Assembly: GCF_037975245.1 (NCBI RefSeq)
Contig: NC_092572.1
Location: 28,131,989-28,195,988 of the forward strand
Reading direction: 5' to 3'
DNA: 64,000 nt
Origin: Apostichopus japonicus
Taxonomy: Eukaryota; Echinodermata; Holothuroidea; Aspidochirotida; Stichopodidae
Below the pieces are notes generated by a model. It saw nothing but the letters and a program-made list of their open reading frames with translations, was not told the origin of the DNA and searched no databases. Below are positions 49,561-63,632 of the stretch, piece after piece (position 1 is the stretch's first letter; every line of letters begins with the position of its first letter). A program made the translations under genes and the position numbers.

Positions 49561-52500
49561 TTTCACTTGTTGACCTCTGCTGACTGAAATGCCCCTTGAC
49601 CTGCAATTACAACACAACTCAAGACGGTGGATCTACAACGTAACGTCATACGTATGGTCATTCAAGTGACACTGTCTGTTGTTATTAAGTTTGCAGGGTT
49701 TTGAGACTGAACTCTGACGACTGAAAAAGACCATTAATATCCACAAAGCAATAAAGTCCTCTTATTCATTAAGGTGGATCTATGTACTAAATATGTAACA
49801 ATGTACACGATCTTTCACACTTTCACTTCTATGTGCGTCAAATGAAGGTTTACCAGAAAATGCAAGAGTTTCACATACTAAGGTGGATCAACATACAATG
49901 CACGAAGTTCATTCACGCTTTACTATATAATGGACACAACCTTGAGTTACATTGACTTCGAAGGACCTATAACCTCATAAAATGCAAGAGAGCTCTTACT
50001 AGGGTGGGTTTACTTACAAGTAGTTGTCAAACCACTGTACATGAAATCATTTGTTTATTTTGTTAACCTGAGTACATGAGCACATATAAAGTTACATAAC
50101 TTATAACCAAGACTTTAACCAGAAAGTAGCATTGCTATTATCAAGATGAAACAGTCGGGAAATCTTTAGAAAAGCTTAGCAAACCTCATTACACAGAAAT
50201 GTCAAATATGCAGTTGAGTGGTTTAGATGGGGTAATTAGACACATCTTTTAGATGCCTACCTACAAGACCACGCCAGATTGTGCTGTTTTATTGACATCA
50301 AGGAACCATTGATTTCTACTATAACATCGACGATGTTGCAATGCAGTTAAGTTGACTTTTGCAAAGTTACTTTCACCTTCTATTATGGTTCATAGTTACT
50401 ACACGAAATACAGCATTCAATGTTGCTGAGTGTGTAGCAAGGAATAAGCCAACTTTACATATCGCTGATTGTCCTACTTATGTCCATTTTCAAAATATGT
50501 AAGCAACTTCCGTATTCATACCATTAGAAGAAAAACACAACTCTGCTTTGAACTGAAATGACCTTTGAACCAATTTCCCACTCATTACTGAAACAAGGCA
50601 AAACGTTTTATCATGCAAAACCTATTGTGACTGGAAGACTACTTCTAGAGTATTGCTTTTGTTGTAAACTCCAAACAGTTATCAATTGAGTAACACATCC
50701 AAATAGACTTCAACCATATTAATATACAATATTACTATACACTGAAATAAACCTTATCATCCAGCAGTAAAAAAAAAAAAAAACATTTCCAACAACTGTG
50801 ATTGGCAGAGTAAATCATGATGATATAACACTGTGATAATCCTTGAGTGCTGTTAAAGGGAGCTCGGGAAGAAAGATCTGGTTGAGAGCACCAATGGCAT
50901 GTAGTATCTTAATCAACTTTGCTTTCACATAACATCATAATCAAAGTTAGCTGCGACCAATTTGATGTATATCTTGTTTGGCGCCCTCTACAAAGTTAAA
51001 ACAAGCTTCTAGAGAGATGGTACATTGGTGACCCTTTCCAACCAGCAATTGCCAGAAGTCCTCCCAGAAGAGATTAGAACCCTAGGATTTTTCTTTGCCA
51101 CAAATGACCCTAGATTTATGTTTTATGGTTTAATGAAGCCACTAACAAAGGCAAAAACTTGGAGAACCTTCGTCAGGATTGAGCAAATGAATTGCCAGCA
51201 AATAACATTAGAGCTGGTGTTGACAGAAATATAGAGACACGTAATTGTTATTGCATAAGCTTTGTTGACTTTGCTAATTAAGCTGTAGACAATTATGTTT
51301 GGTACCCATTATGAGGTTTCCTCATATGGGGTTTTGGATGAAACTTAAGCTTGCTGAATCAGATATCATGTCTACAATGTTTTTAAACCTTGACCTCTAA
51401 TAAACTCAAATGATGTTTCGTTTCCTTTTGTTATATCTGCCATTAAATCACAATGATATACATTTGTTAATGCAAATTCGTAGCAATGATGCAGCGGGAC
51501 GAGAAGATTACTAACAGAATGCCAAAATGCATTGTGGTTTCCATGATGTAACATAAGCAGTGTTCTTCGTGAATCTGAATTAATGTTTAGTGAGGGTGTA
51601 CAACATACTTGATCTTAGTAATACAGTAAAAAAGCAGTGACAAACAGATGTGACAAACAATAAACCAACAAACGACACAGGCTGTCCTGAAATTACGTTT
51701 GACCTAAACAACTGGTTTGTTGTACTATATCTGAAACATCAAAAATTGCATCTGTGCTTATTTGACCCCCGGTGAACTCAAACGGCCATTGGCCTCCACC
51801 CATAACATTAGGCTTCCTGTAATTAATGTGGTACTATAACATACCTAATATATTATCTGTCTGAGCTTCCCTTGTGATATTATGTTTAGGTAGGTGCGTT
51901 AGTGTAGAGAAACAGGTAAGAGAGGAGTGAAGTAAATGGTAGGCGTTTGTTGACTTGGTATGACAGTTGACCTCCACCAAAATCAAAAGGCTTCTTTCAC
52001 TCAATGTTATACACCTTCATACCAAGTATGAGATCTGCCCAGGCTTCCAACATTTTGATATCATGCTTACAAGATTTTCAACATTTTACCTATGATGACC
52101 CTAACTGACCATTGACCACCACAAAAACTACAGGCTATTCTGTACTCACATGGTTCATACCAAGTATCAGATATGCTAAATCTTCCAATAATAAAATATC
52201 ATGTTTACAATGATTTCACAATTTCACATTTGATGACCCCAAATACCTTCGACCTCCACATAACACAACAGACTTCTTTGTACTGAAAGTGGTACTTCTA
52301 CACACCAAATACGAGGTCTGCCAAGCTTCATTTCTTGAGATATTGTGTTCACAAGGGTTCTACAATTTGACCTCCAGTGACCAAAAATGACCTTTCACCT
52401 CCACCAAAAATGCTTATTGTACTCATTGTGGTTCATATACATACAAAGTATGACCTTTTTCCTATCTTCCCTTTTCAGATATCGTGTTTACAAGCTGGGC

Positions 52501-53165
52501 GTCACAATCGCACACATACACATACATAAATGCAAAGGTTACGATTAGCATCGAAACCAAAAGGAAAATCGGGTTCATTTACCTAAAATAGAGCCTTCAC
52601 ATACCAACTGAGAAATATGTCAAAGATTGCTTGCTTGAGACATCATGTTTACAAACTATTCAAGTTCATGAAATCAAATTACCTTTGATCGCCAAAAAGG
52701 ACTCATTATGGAGCAGCTAAACTCTTGAAATGTCATCTTTACAAGTTTTTCATATTTTTGCCTCTGCTGACCTACAAGGACCTTTGACACAATAAGTTTC
52801 TTGAATTTTAATGAGGGATATTAAAATTCGAAATATGAGATTCATTCAATATTTCTTTCTTGAGATATCGTGTTTGGAAAATTTGTAGCTTCTGATCTCT
52901 GCTGACCTCAAGTGAAAGTTGACCTCCAATGATTACAATAGAGGTTCATCTAAATGAGTATTGAGCAATTAAACACTTAATATATTCATTCAAAGTTGTA
53001 ATCTTAATGTATGGTATTAACAAATTTTTCACATTTTGCCTCTGCTGACTGCACATGACCTTTCACCTCCACCATTAACAAAATGCTTGACATCAACAAG
53101 GATTATCTACAAGGAAAATTTGAGGCCTTCCAGTCTTATCGTGTTTACAAGCAAGGTATCACACA
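49560..53165. repeat. Long array of diverged TGACCT-type repeat units
   Basis: Successive diverged units of roughly 150-180 bases carry TTGACCTCCACC, ACTCAnnnTGGnTC, CATACCAAGTATGAGnTCTGCC, CTTGAGATATCGTGTTTACAAG and TTTTCACAnTTTG segments, clearest from 51720 to 53165. Tails of CACACATACACA type occur near 52510 and 53155. A poly-A run lies at 50771-50783. No gene is visible inside. Confidence 0.72.
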
Positions 53166-54640
53166 CAGTTGCCCATCACTATAATTGATTACAAATTACG
53201 ACAAAACGAAGAATATGAAACGGACACAGATGTAAATATCTTCCATTTGCATGTTGGTTACTGTGTGACACAAAGTGTGTGTTTAAAAACATACAGGTTT
53301 ATTATTGTAGACTTGCTTTATTGAATATTACATGGTTGGAATGTCACTGGAAGCTTTTGACAAATAGTAGGTCTACTGGGTAGAATGTGCTTGCAAATAA
53401 AAACAGTGTAAGGACAATCCATGTTATACACCATATGTAATAATGCTTCACAGTGATAATGAACACATCCTGTAACCATCAATGGTCTTTGCAATGTTCT
53501 TTGAAGTGCATTCTGTGAAATGCTAGATAATTCATAGTTCTACTGAATTTTACTTCACAACATGTTATCAACCATAACATTAATATAGTACACACCAGAT
53601 AAAATGAACTCTGAATGTTCTTTTCTCTCATCATACTTACTATGCAAAGGAGGACAGTACATCACCAACTTGCAATAACCACTTGCACATACTTGTTTAT
53701 ATGATACTGACAACTATGAGCTACGTTCAACACTACATAAATTGGAATGGGAAAACTCTCTGATAGTATTTAAGAGGCAACACTGGCAAATTGACACATT
53801 GAATAAACTATATATTTAAATTAATATTACCCAATTTAACCGAGCAATTCTATCATGTACAAGGGATGTGTTTATGAAACTCCTAGTTGATAGCATTGTG
53901 TATATGACAAAAACCAATTCCCAGTCTACTTGTCGTATAACCAACACGCCTTCATTATCTCGTTTGTTGAACTGATTGCTATTGTGGTAATTATACTGTA
54001 TTAAACTCCTCCTCCTCCTCCTTCTTCTCCCCTATTTAGTCATTGTAACTGTAACATATACTTTGTTGTACATTCAGTAGTACTGCAGTATATATTTGAT
54101 ACAAATGGTGATTTTCCGGTGATGTTAATGAAGTCAGTGATCTGATCTCTACCAGTTTCTACAGCATACATTACATTTGTCATACTTGTAGCTTGCATGT
54201 AGAGTAGTTCTTTAGACTAGTCTGATGTCAAACTTCATGATATCTCCTTCAGATGAGAGCCTGGGGTGTTGCCCTGTGGTCATACCAACATCGCTTTATC
54301 CCCTATTCAGGTTGCAGCTTGATCATGTAGATGCATTCTCCTGACAATAACCTTTGAGCAAAATAGCAGAAGCTGGTTCCTTCAAAATAGCAGTACTCTA
54401 TTGCCACAGATGTTGTACCAAATTTGGTGCCCCTAGCCCAGTCAGTTCACATTGTGCCCCTTGGATTAATTCTCAGGCATAAATGAATTGGTGACAAGGT
54501 GGCCACTTGAAGTCCTTTCCTTTAGATACAAAGTATGTGTCTTTGCTACAATATTTTGCTTCTTCCTCAAAGCTTGTATAACGATAGCTTTAAGTCAACA
54601 ACTACTGTGATAGATCATCGAGTCCATGACTTACAATTCT
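53166..54640. other. Gene-free stretch
   Basis: Unique AT-rich sequence with a CTC/CTT trinucleotide run at about 54007-54030. It may be the 3' UTR and downstream flank of the cysteine-rich minus-strand gene. Confidence 0.35.
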
Positions 54641-56401
54641 GATGTCATAACTGTCTCAATCCCATAACAAGCATCCTTGGTGCAAAACTTAAGATATTAT
54701 AAGTCTGTTGGATAGTTTGGCCTTCAAGTTGACATGTTGCTCTCCTGATTGTATCGAATTCAAAGCTGTCTATGAAAAAGAAGAAACCAGCTTATAACAA
54801 AAATCATTCATTTCAAATCGATTAATTTCACAGTTTTTTGGCAGTTTGGTTCAAGTTTCCATTTATTGATTATTCATTTCTATATTGAATTATACATCTA
54901 GTACTTTGTACAACATTTATTAAGATAGGCTAAAATAAACACATTTAATTTGTAAGATTAAACTACACATTTATAATAAGAATAATCACGGTTGGTCCAT
55001 CATCAGAGCTTCATTGCAGAGAAAATGATCCTTTTTATCTGAGGTTGGTTATTTAGTACAGCTATTGCAGCCAATTTCAATTATATTAAACCATTTCCAC
55101 TATTTTTATTAATAATGAAACAAAGAAAAGAAAGTATGAAACCATCATTCCAATGATGGATTTCCAACTTATTTATCGAACTGCCCTGGAAAAAGAATGT
55201 TATTTCAGCAAATGACCTAACTGTCAGGTAGATTACCAATTCTGTTTCTATATCCTGATTCTTAACTTTATAATTATATACTGATTTTGTCATTGTATAC
55301 TGTCTGATACAGAGAATATGCTCAATACCCATCTATAGAGACGACAGTCACTAGGTGGGCTCTAGTTTAGATGGCTGTTCCCTGTGGAGGGTGGTGCCAG
55401 GTCTGGGATAGCCAATCTGCATAAGCTTTTTACGCCATAGTCTCCTGTTTACTTTTCCAGATAGTGCTTATTTATCTGTCAAACAAAAGTTACTGTCTGT
55501 TTTGCCTACCCTTATTCCAGTTTACCTATATTTCCATAAAGATATCACTTTTCCACAAACGTTTAACCTACCAGAAGGTCAACCTGGATCACATTCCTAC
55601 ACACCCAATCAATAAATTTTTACTATTTACTTGCTATTTCTGACTATCTGACTTGAGACTGATTTCAGATATACTAACTGGTATCAAAGCACCAATCAAA
55701 TCCAGACTGCTAACTTAATACAAAGTAAATAAAAAGGTTACAAAAAGTCCAAGAGAAAACGAAATTACAAACGTATTCCCACATTGAAATGGATATTGAG
55801 GTCACGAACAATGTAAAACCTATATGAAAATTAAAAAAATGCTCCACTGTTTCATATTTGGTTAATTGCAAAAAATCATTTCAATTTCTTGTCCCTCAAT
55901 CAAGATATGGCTGATTAATTCACTTGACTGATTGTAACCTACTTTGACTGGCTGAACCCTTGATTCTTCCCTGGAGTGGCGGTACCACTGCGATGTCAAA
56001 TATTCTTCAAAAGCTCTCCTTGTTATAATCTTCTTAGAGATTTATCCTTTGAAATCTGATGTATTTTCTGAATGTCTCCATTTTTAGATAGAAACGATAT
56101 TTTTCCTCTGTAGAAAAAGGGAGTTAAATATTGTATAACAAGAAAAAAGGAAGATTCTAGCTAAATTTCAATTTCATCGCCATAAACTCAGCTGTAAGTC
56201 CTATTTTAGTCCTATGTATTGCATTTCTGTCATGTTGTCTTAATTTCTTAGTACAGAAATGAATTGGTACCAGTTCAGTGTCTTGATGAGCTACTGTGTC
56301 ATTCTCAGTAACAAGTCACTAGGTGGAAGGGGGGGGGGGGCTTCAATATACCTGTTGGGATTTAGAGAAATATAAATAAAAACACAACAGGCTTCATTTA
56401 C

Positions 56402-58062
56402 TTGGCTGAGTGCATATCTAGAACCACAATGAAAACATTCCATGGTTCCTTGCTGCTGCTCATTGATTAACAGGGAAGACTCCAAGTATGCATTCATGAT
56501 CGAAGCATCCCCTGAAGATATACATGTACAAACTGTTGTTACCAAAATAATGCTAGCCAGGGCACTTTATAAATATGAATGAACCATGCATTGTATTAGC
56601 ACACATCAGAATGTGTCTGCTATCTACAAATATCACTGATCCAATTGTGAAGATCAAACATATGATTTCTACATAATTAACTGCAATTTGATAAATAATC
56701 CCTCATCCGGTACTCATCATTAGTCATGACATGAGCACAGAAAACAATTACGTTCAACTACTCACTAAAAATTGTAATGGTCAATAACTGCCTTGTGAAG
56801 TTATTAATCAATACACACTTGTAACCTTAATATTGTACAGCCACACCTCCTCATAAATACACAAGTTACCAATTGGAACCCACATTGCCATTTGTAGGCA
56901 ACCTACCTATAACACATTCACGTTTAAAGAAACTGTGACTAATGATTGTCAAGTTATTACAATTTTAAGATTTTACCGTTTCATCCTATGACCTCATTAA
57001 TATTCATGATATGAGCACCAAAATCAATAGGATTCATCATCTCATTGATGGGTGGACCACCCACCCATCAAGTGCGGCATTGATCAATCATTCCCTTGCG
57101 AAGTTACCATGCATACAAACTAAAGTGTCACACACACCCATACACACACACATACACACAGGCCGATCTAACTACAAAGGTTCTTTGATTTCAGCAAGAA
57201 ATCAAAAACAGTATCTGTAAAAACAACATATATTTCATATGATACTTCTTTTTTTGGGGATTTTTGGTCTCGGATATTACTAGAGACTCAATTACTGCAC
57301 AATGTTTTTATGAAGTGCAGTAAATAGTACTACAGATATTATGACAGCTGTTTACATATGTAACCAAAGTTACATTACCACATTCATTATATCATGCAAG
57401 GAATTCACTCAAGTAAATTAGGGAAATATAATAGTTCTGGATATCTGACAAATCTATGAATCGATAACATACCATACGAGATGCTGATGTTCATACTGTC
57501 ATACCATTCGGTCATACTGTCAACTATGAAATGATATTCTGTTAACATTAGAACCGGTAAGCAGCACTAATAGCTTTGGCTAAGATGGTAGTTGATTATA
57601 AATGCAAGTCTCACATTCTAAATTGATGTATGTTATTAATATTAGTTTAAAAGCTGAAATTAACAAAAATCCAAGTAGGAATAAAAAAAATCTGGAACTA
57701 TAAACCAATTTAATTGCTTTAAGACAATTCTGAGTTTTGCTTGTTTCTTGATATAGTTCATTCAAATATAATTTTATGTTCATATCAATTGAATGGAGCA
57801 ATGATCAGCTCACATATAGCTTCATATATTAGTTATTATGTACAGGTACAATGTTTAAAATATACTTACTTCTACATAACATATTTTCCATTCCACAAGA
57901 ATCTGTCAATGTGTTGTCAATACCACTACAAGTTGCCTCACTGACAGTCACTGTCACATTCGTTCCTCCAAGAAAAGAGGAAAACTGGAGAATCTTCTGA
58001 CAAACAGAACAGTTTGGCTGAAGATTTCTAACTCTGTCAGTTGGCAAAGCACTTGCCTGGAT
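56402..58062 (-). CDS. Two linked cysteine-rich exons of an unidentified gene
   Basis: The minus-strand exon 58062-57870 (acceptor TGTTTAG, donor GTAAGT, phase 1 end) encodes IQASALPTDRVRNLQPNCSV and continues with Cys pairs. Exon 56511-56402 (acceptor ATCTTCAG, donor GTAAAT) continues in phase, rebuilding Arg from A|GG, and ends near ECFHCGSRYALSQ. Together they give about 101 residues. The Cys spacing (CxxC, then Cys after about 23 and 10 residues, then CxxC) only loosely recalls saposin-type domains, so I do not assign a family. A further exon with a strong acceptor starts at 54769, but its reading phase is unclear. These exons follow the death-domain exon by 530 bases on the same strand and could belong to a separate gene or an alternative 3' end. 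Confidence 0.42.
56690..57185. repeat. Interspersed repeat pair with ACACACCCATACACAC tail
   Basis: Two related segments near 56700-56800 and 56985-57100 share CTCATnnnnnATTnnTnATGACATGAGCAC...CAATnnnnTTCA-like text and a following GGTCAATnA/TGATCAATnA...CCTTG(T/C)GAAGTTA phrase. The second ends in a CA-rich tail like other repeats in this window. The rest of 57186-57869 shows nothing recognisable. Confidence 0.5.
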
Positions 58063-58597
58063 CTAAACAATCATCAGTTATCATTTTGGATAGTGGCTAA
58101 AAAGGAAGAAAAAGAGTTTAGTAAAATGAAATTTGATGTTCAAATAGGTTCTATATGCAAATGGCCCAAAAACTTCTTAACACCCATAAACACCCATAAA
58201 ATAAAAGCTTTTTCGGCACTGAAAGTTAAACAAAAAAAAGTATATCCTACACAGACATGAAAAATACAAGATAGTCACAATAATGAATCTTATTTTTTGT
58301 TCAGGATGATAATAGGTGTCTTACATAGGCAGCAGCTTTGTAAGTTTACAGTGAACAGATGTATGATAAGATTACCTGGAACACTGAAATTTGATTCCAT
58401 CTGTCCCCTCATTTAATGGGAAATTTGTGAAAGTGAGATTCTACAGTTTATGTGAAGATTTAATTTTGCAGGAGGAAATCAAATTTACTGAATAAGTGAT
58501 ATCTTTAATAGAAAGTGATAATGCATGAAGCAGATATATAATTAATTTCTAAGTTCCTTTGAGGTATTTTATATTATTAAATTAAATACTTACCTTG

Positions 58598-59031
58598 CTA
58601 ATACAGCTTCTCTTGCAGGTCTCTGCGGCCAGCTGCTATTAAAGCCTCTCCCAGTACTCTGTATGTGGCTTGACTTCCATTTCTCTGTTTCCAAGTCAAC
58701 AACATCTGATAAACAGTTTCCTTGTGTCCCTGGTTGGTATAATCACTCTCAAGGTTATAAAGCTTTGAGTCTTCTAGTCCAAGATTTCTGCCTACAGCTT
58801 TCCATTCATTTTTAATTTCCTCTGAGAGATCCTGTAATATGATCAGAGTTTATGTATATTGAGTGTTATCTGAGTTGAACATACATAAACTATATCAGTT
58901 TTCTATCAGGTCCACTGTCTAAAGTATTTAATAATTTTTGATGCATTGATTACAGAGTGTAAAAGTTACCTCAATCATGTTCCAATAATTTTTCACAAAT
59001 TATACGATAGCTGACACCTTCTGTATATTAA

Positions 59032-59118
<87 letters not shown>

Positions 59119-59123
59119 CATAC

Positions 59124-59162
<39 letters not shown>

Positions 59163-62100
59163 CTTATATTAGAGCATGATACAGAATGGCAGATTTAACA
59201 AGCAGCTCATAAGACACTAAATTCCAACAGTGGAGTCACTCAAAGGAATTTGTGGATTCCTCTGTCCCCCACCCCCCCCCCCACCCCAATTAAGATAATG
59301 GTGACTTGGAAAATCACTGGTAATGACTTGACTATGAAAAAAATCCATGACCACACTGCAGAATAAATCAGAAAAACTCCAATAGTTGTCACTAGCTAGG
59401 TGTCTCTCAGATGTGATGAAAATAATAAATAACGCTTCTCCCAGGTACAAATTTTAAACTCCTTTGCACGCGTGCAGACCCAGAACGAGCAAATCAAAAA
59501 CACTTTAAAACAAACAATTGGTGACAAGTTGTGAGTCACCACCCAACTGACGTGTGTAGCACTCTCAATATATACGCAATACATGACCTAGTTGCACATG
59601 GCACCATGTAGCCCTTGCACATAACTACAAGGAATGGCAGTGTGCCACGCACAATGCTCATGTGATTTGTTTAAAAATTTTTGCAATTTCCTCGTTCTGG
59701 GCGCATATTTTCGTCTTGCATGATTGCAGACAAAGCGACCACTAATGGAGTTTACACCTATAGATATCTTTGTAGTGTGGAATTTGGTGCACATCCCCAT
59801 CTGTCACACATACAAATGGCATACAGCATATTTAATATAAGCACAATAAGACTTGTGACACCTTACTTTGGGTGCTGGAGTACAGATTTATATGGAATAA
59901 CCTGATTGATTGAGCAACTTGGGAAAATATGTCCTAGAAACAAGCACTAGAAGAACCTGACAATGCAAAGTCATTATCTTTTGAAACTTGACAACAGCAG
60001 TGTCATAAGTGGAAAATCTCTGTCACCTAAAAGAGTAAAGGTCAAATCCTGTGACAGTTAGTGACATATAGGAATGCCACTTGTCGAAGATATTGTGGTC
60101 AAAAATTAAAAAAATGATATGAGAGTCATTTTGTAAGCAGGTAGTAGATCTGTCATATTGTTGCTCCTAATTTCATTTCGGCAATTTAAGACTTAATGTT
60201 GTCTGTCACCAGGATGTCAGATATTATGAGTGCTGAATGTTTTGGCTCTCTGACATATAGAACTGGGACCTCATAGTAGATTTCAGAAATGGTGACCACT
60301 ATGGTAAAATTATCAGTGAAGCCCTAAGTATGAAATGGACCCTATTCCTAACCCATTTAACATATAAAATTTCATTTGAATGCTGCAATCCCACCCTTCC
60401 TCAACATTAATGTGTAACCTTCTGAAAGGGTGGTATAAATCTGTAATTATTTGTTTTGGATAGGTGAAGGTAGTACACATAATATGGGGCAACAATCATC
60501 TAACTGCAAGTTTTCACCTATTCTGTCATTGGTCAAGCTATATACAGCTGTAATATTTTTACTACTATCTACCTAAAAAGACCTTTGAACTTTGAACAAA
60601 AAAAAGTGTTTTGGACTCAATAAGTATTTTTAAGCATTCCATTTTGAGTAGAGAGCTTACACAAGTTTTCAGACTGTAACCTCTGTTGACCTCAAATGGC
60701 ATTTGAACTAAAAAAACAAAATGTGTCCTCTCTCAATAACATGCATCATTGTGCTACATATGGATTTCATCCAACTTCTACTTTGTGAGTTGTTTACAAG
60801 TCTTTTGGACTTTGACTTTGGCAAGGAATCATGGAATAAAAAGATATAAAGAAATAACAATTGTCAAATGGTGCATTCAGAGGCATACTCAGGCTTTAAC
60901 TTAAGTCCTCATAAATAGCTCAAAATGGAAGGTTGGGGTAACAAAAAATTACAAATTCAAAATTTCTTCCCACTGTTTGTGTATGGGCCTGAACCTTTAT
61001 GGGAGGGATAGAAATCATAGTTATGTATTCTAATACTCAGCCCTGTTCTAGCATAGTTTGTATACTCATACTCAGTCCTGTTCTAGCATAGTTATGTGTT
61101 CTCATACTCAGCCCTGTTCTAGCGTAGTAATGTGTACTCATACTCAGCCCTGTTCTAGCATAGTTATGTGTTCTCATACTCAGCCATGTTCTAGCATAGG
61201 TATGTGTACTTATACCCAGCCTTGTTCTAGCATAGTTATGTGTACTCATACTCAGCCCTCTTCTAGCATAGTTATGTGTACTCATACTCAGCCCTGTTCT
61301 AGCATAGCTATGTGTTCTCATACTCAGCCCTGTTCTAGAATAGTTTGTGTACTCATACCAGTTCTCTATTAGTCCCCAAGTTTAAAGATTGTATGACACA
61401 GGATTTAATGTATTGATTACAGAATGACAAATCATGTATACCATATATTGTTTATTTACATCCATTGAAGCATGACGAAGTTCCTTTATATCCAGACTCC
61501 TTCTGAGTATCTTGTGTACTACAACATGATACTAAATGATGGATCTGCCAAGCTTTTCTCAAAAAGAAAAAATAATTTATTAACTGTTAACACTTTACCC
61601 ACAAAGTGGCATCTTCAACTGGTGAAGATGCATCAACTCTTGTCTGTTGGGAAAGTCTCACATCTCTTGGCTGTAATGCTTGAGAACTCCCCGAGAGAGA
61701 TGTAGCCAGTACTTTCTGCGATCAGAATTAATAATACAAGTTATACAAAACTTCAAAAACAACAATTTTTAACTTTTGATCCACCTCCACACATCAATAG
61801 TCGTTTTACAAACAATAAACAATGGACATAATAGTATGAACTAAAGGAAGGGAATGACAAAACATATTTATTTGTATAACCAGTGTGTTATACTAGATTA
61901 CCATTTGTTCTTAAACCTCTTAATACATTTAAGAATTTTGAACTTTTGTCTACATCCTAACATCTATGATGGTTGTGTACAAACCATGGACACAACACGA
62001 ACATGATCTAGTTAAGAATTACAAACAATCATACGACTCATTACTATTAGCTATGAACAGTAGTAAACCATGCTCAGAAGTCTTTCAAGTTAATATGTTA

Positions 62101-63632
62101 GTGTAATATGTAAAAGTTATTACCTTGCTTCCATCCGTTGCCTCTATTTCCATAGGAAGTGTGTGGATTGGCATGCTTTGAGCTATTTGCTCTGTAGGCC
62201 AAGTTGGTGCAGCTACACGTTGATTGTCACTTCTGGTTTCTCCTAAATGTAAGCAATTAGATATACTGCATCTTTAGCCATGTTTGTTCTTTCTCCACAG
62301 ATATCTCCTGGCCTGAGGTTGGAAACTGCCTGGTTGTGGAAACACTGGTAGCTAAACTTGTACGAACTCTTATTAAAGAATATGTTTCAGACAATCGGTT
62401 GTCACATGGTAGTTTCTAATAGCCGAACTGTCTTTGAGTGTAAGTGTTGGTCAAGTGGATATGATCAATTGCACATTGAAATTCCTCCATTTCTTATATT
62501 TTACATAGTTTCTTATACTCTTAACGCATTCCACAGCTACTCACAGTAACCACATTTTTTTAAATTATTTGCACAATGACAAAAGTATAATCAAATGTGA
62601 TATGTAGAGTATCGTTGTGCACAAAGAATGTTCAATCTCAATGTCACACATCAATTTGACAATGCAGCTCTTCTCTTAATGTACAAATGTACTGTATCTG
62701 TCTTCTAAATGATCAACAGTTAATATTCATTGGCTAAAGATGGCGATTTTAATGTAGTAACCATTCTAATCAACATATTAGTGCTACTGTACATACTGTG
62801 AATATTTCAATTATTTATGAATGTCATTTTCTATTTTTCACTAAAATAAAGTAATTTTTTAAATGGTAAGGTGATACACTCTGTATACATTCCACATTTA
62901 CCTTGTGGCACCATTGAAGGGTTACTATGATAATCTGGTATCATGGTATTCTGACGCTGTTCATTGGAAACAGTTGGGACTTCTTGAGAAAAGCTTGGCA
63001 TTGAATCAGTACTCTGAAATACAAAGATACAATCAGACTTCTTCAATGTCTTCAAATAAGTTTTTATCACTCACACTTTGACATGACTTAATTGTATATT
63101 TTTTATCTCTTAAAAAAGTTATTTATGAATCATTCAGTATAGACAAGAGCTTAATATGAATGTGTAACTTAAAGCAATAATTACAAACTGAATTACATTG
63201 GTAAAGATGGTACAATTTGGTATTGCATTTGGCTAGAAAGCAACAATATGGAAAGTGTGTCTTTACTTTCTTCATTCTATGAGCCAAATTGGCAGTTTAG
63301 TAGGTTGTTAAGTCATCATGCAGAGTATGCAATGTTGTCAATTCCTCAAGCTCCAACATAAGATATATGTTCTGAAATGATCTAAACTCCAACATCCAAC
63401 ATTGTCACTGTCACTTGTAATCCGTCCTTTACAGGCTTGCTTTTCTGTTTGCTATTAATATAGTTTTACAGTCAAAATAACATTACTTTGGAAGATATGC
63501 TGAGATGACAAATATACTGAAATTTACCGTCACTGCAGCTGTAGATTCATTAAAGCGTCTCTTCTTTGAGCGTGGGACATCTGCTGACTGTGATGGCACA
63601 GGACTGCTTGAGAGGGAGGATGCTGATATGTC
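58598..63632 (-). CDS. Death-domain protein with nuclear-localisation-like motif (3' part of gene)
   Basis: Five minus-strand exons join in frame: 63632-63528, 63013-62902, 62242-62124, 61715-61599 and 58831-58598 (phases 0, 1, 0, 0), totalling 687 bases or 228 residues plus stop. The first visible exon has Ser-rich text and the basic cluster PRSKKRRF, a likely nuclear-localisation signal. The next three encode Gln/Ser/Pro-rich, probably disordered linker. The last exon, from [19 protein letters not shown] to QEKLY, is a death domain with the expected [10 protein letters not shown] core, an acidic helix and a conserved late Trp (LLTWKQRNG). Death domains mediate homotypic assembly in apoptosis and innate immune signalling. 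The start lies beyond the window's right edge or in an exon I could not identify. The TAG stop is followed after four bases by a donor-like GGTAAGT, suggesting a spliced 3' UTR or alternative ending. Confidence 0.8.
59033..59159. repeat. (TA)n microsatellite
   Basis: About 125 bases of TA dinucleotides with a few CATA interruptions, in the last intron of the death-domain gene. Confidence 0.97.
60560..60810. repeat. TGACCT-type interspersed repeat fragment
   Basis: GACCTTTGAACTTTGAAC, a CTTACACAAGTTTTCAGACT segment, CTGTTGACCTCAAATGGC and a GGATTTCATCCAAC segment match the family seen at 10100-10960 and 49560-53165. It lies in the last intron of the death-domain gene. Confidence 0.65.
61031..61362. 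repeat. 36-bp minisatellite, about nine copies
   Basis: The unit ACTCAGCCCTGTTCTAGCAT plus AGTTATGTGTACTCAT recurs with CTCAG at 61036, 61071, 61107 and then about every 36 bases to 61323. Because 36 is divisible by three, both strands show open 12-residue periodic frames that are not genes. Confidence 0.95.

Noticed and set aside
55850-56034. Minus-strand frame of about 55 codons (RRAFEEYLTSQWYRH...)
   Set aside because: It looks protein-like, but the upstream sequence lacks a pyrimidine tract and no phase-matched neighbour was found.
61037-61372. Open frames of 94 and 104 codons with 12-residue periodicity
   Set aside because: Produced by the 36-bp minisatellite on both strands; no splice or initiation support.
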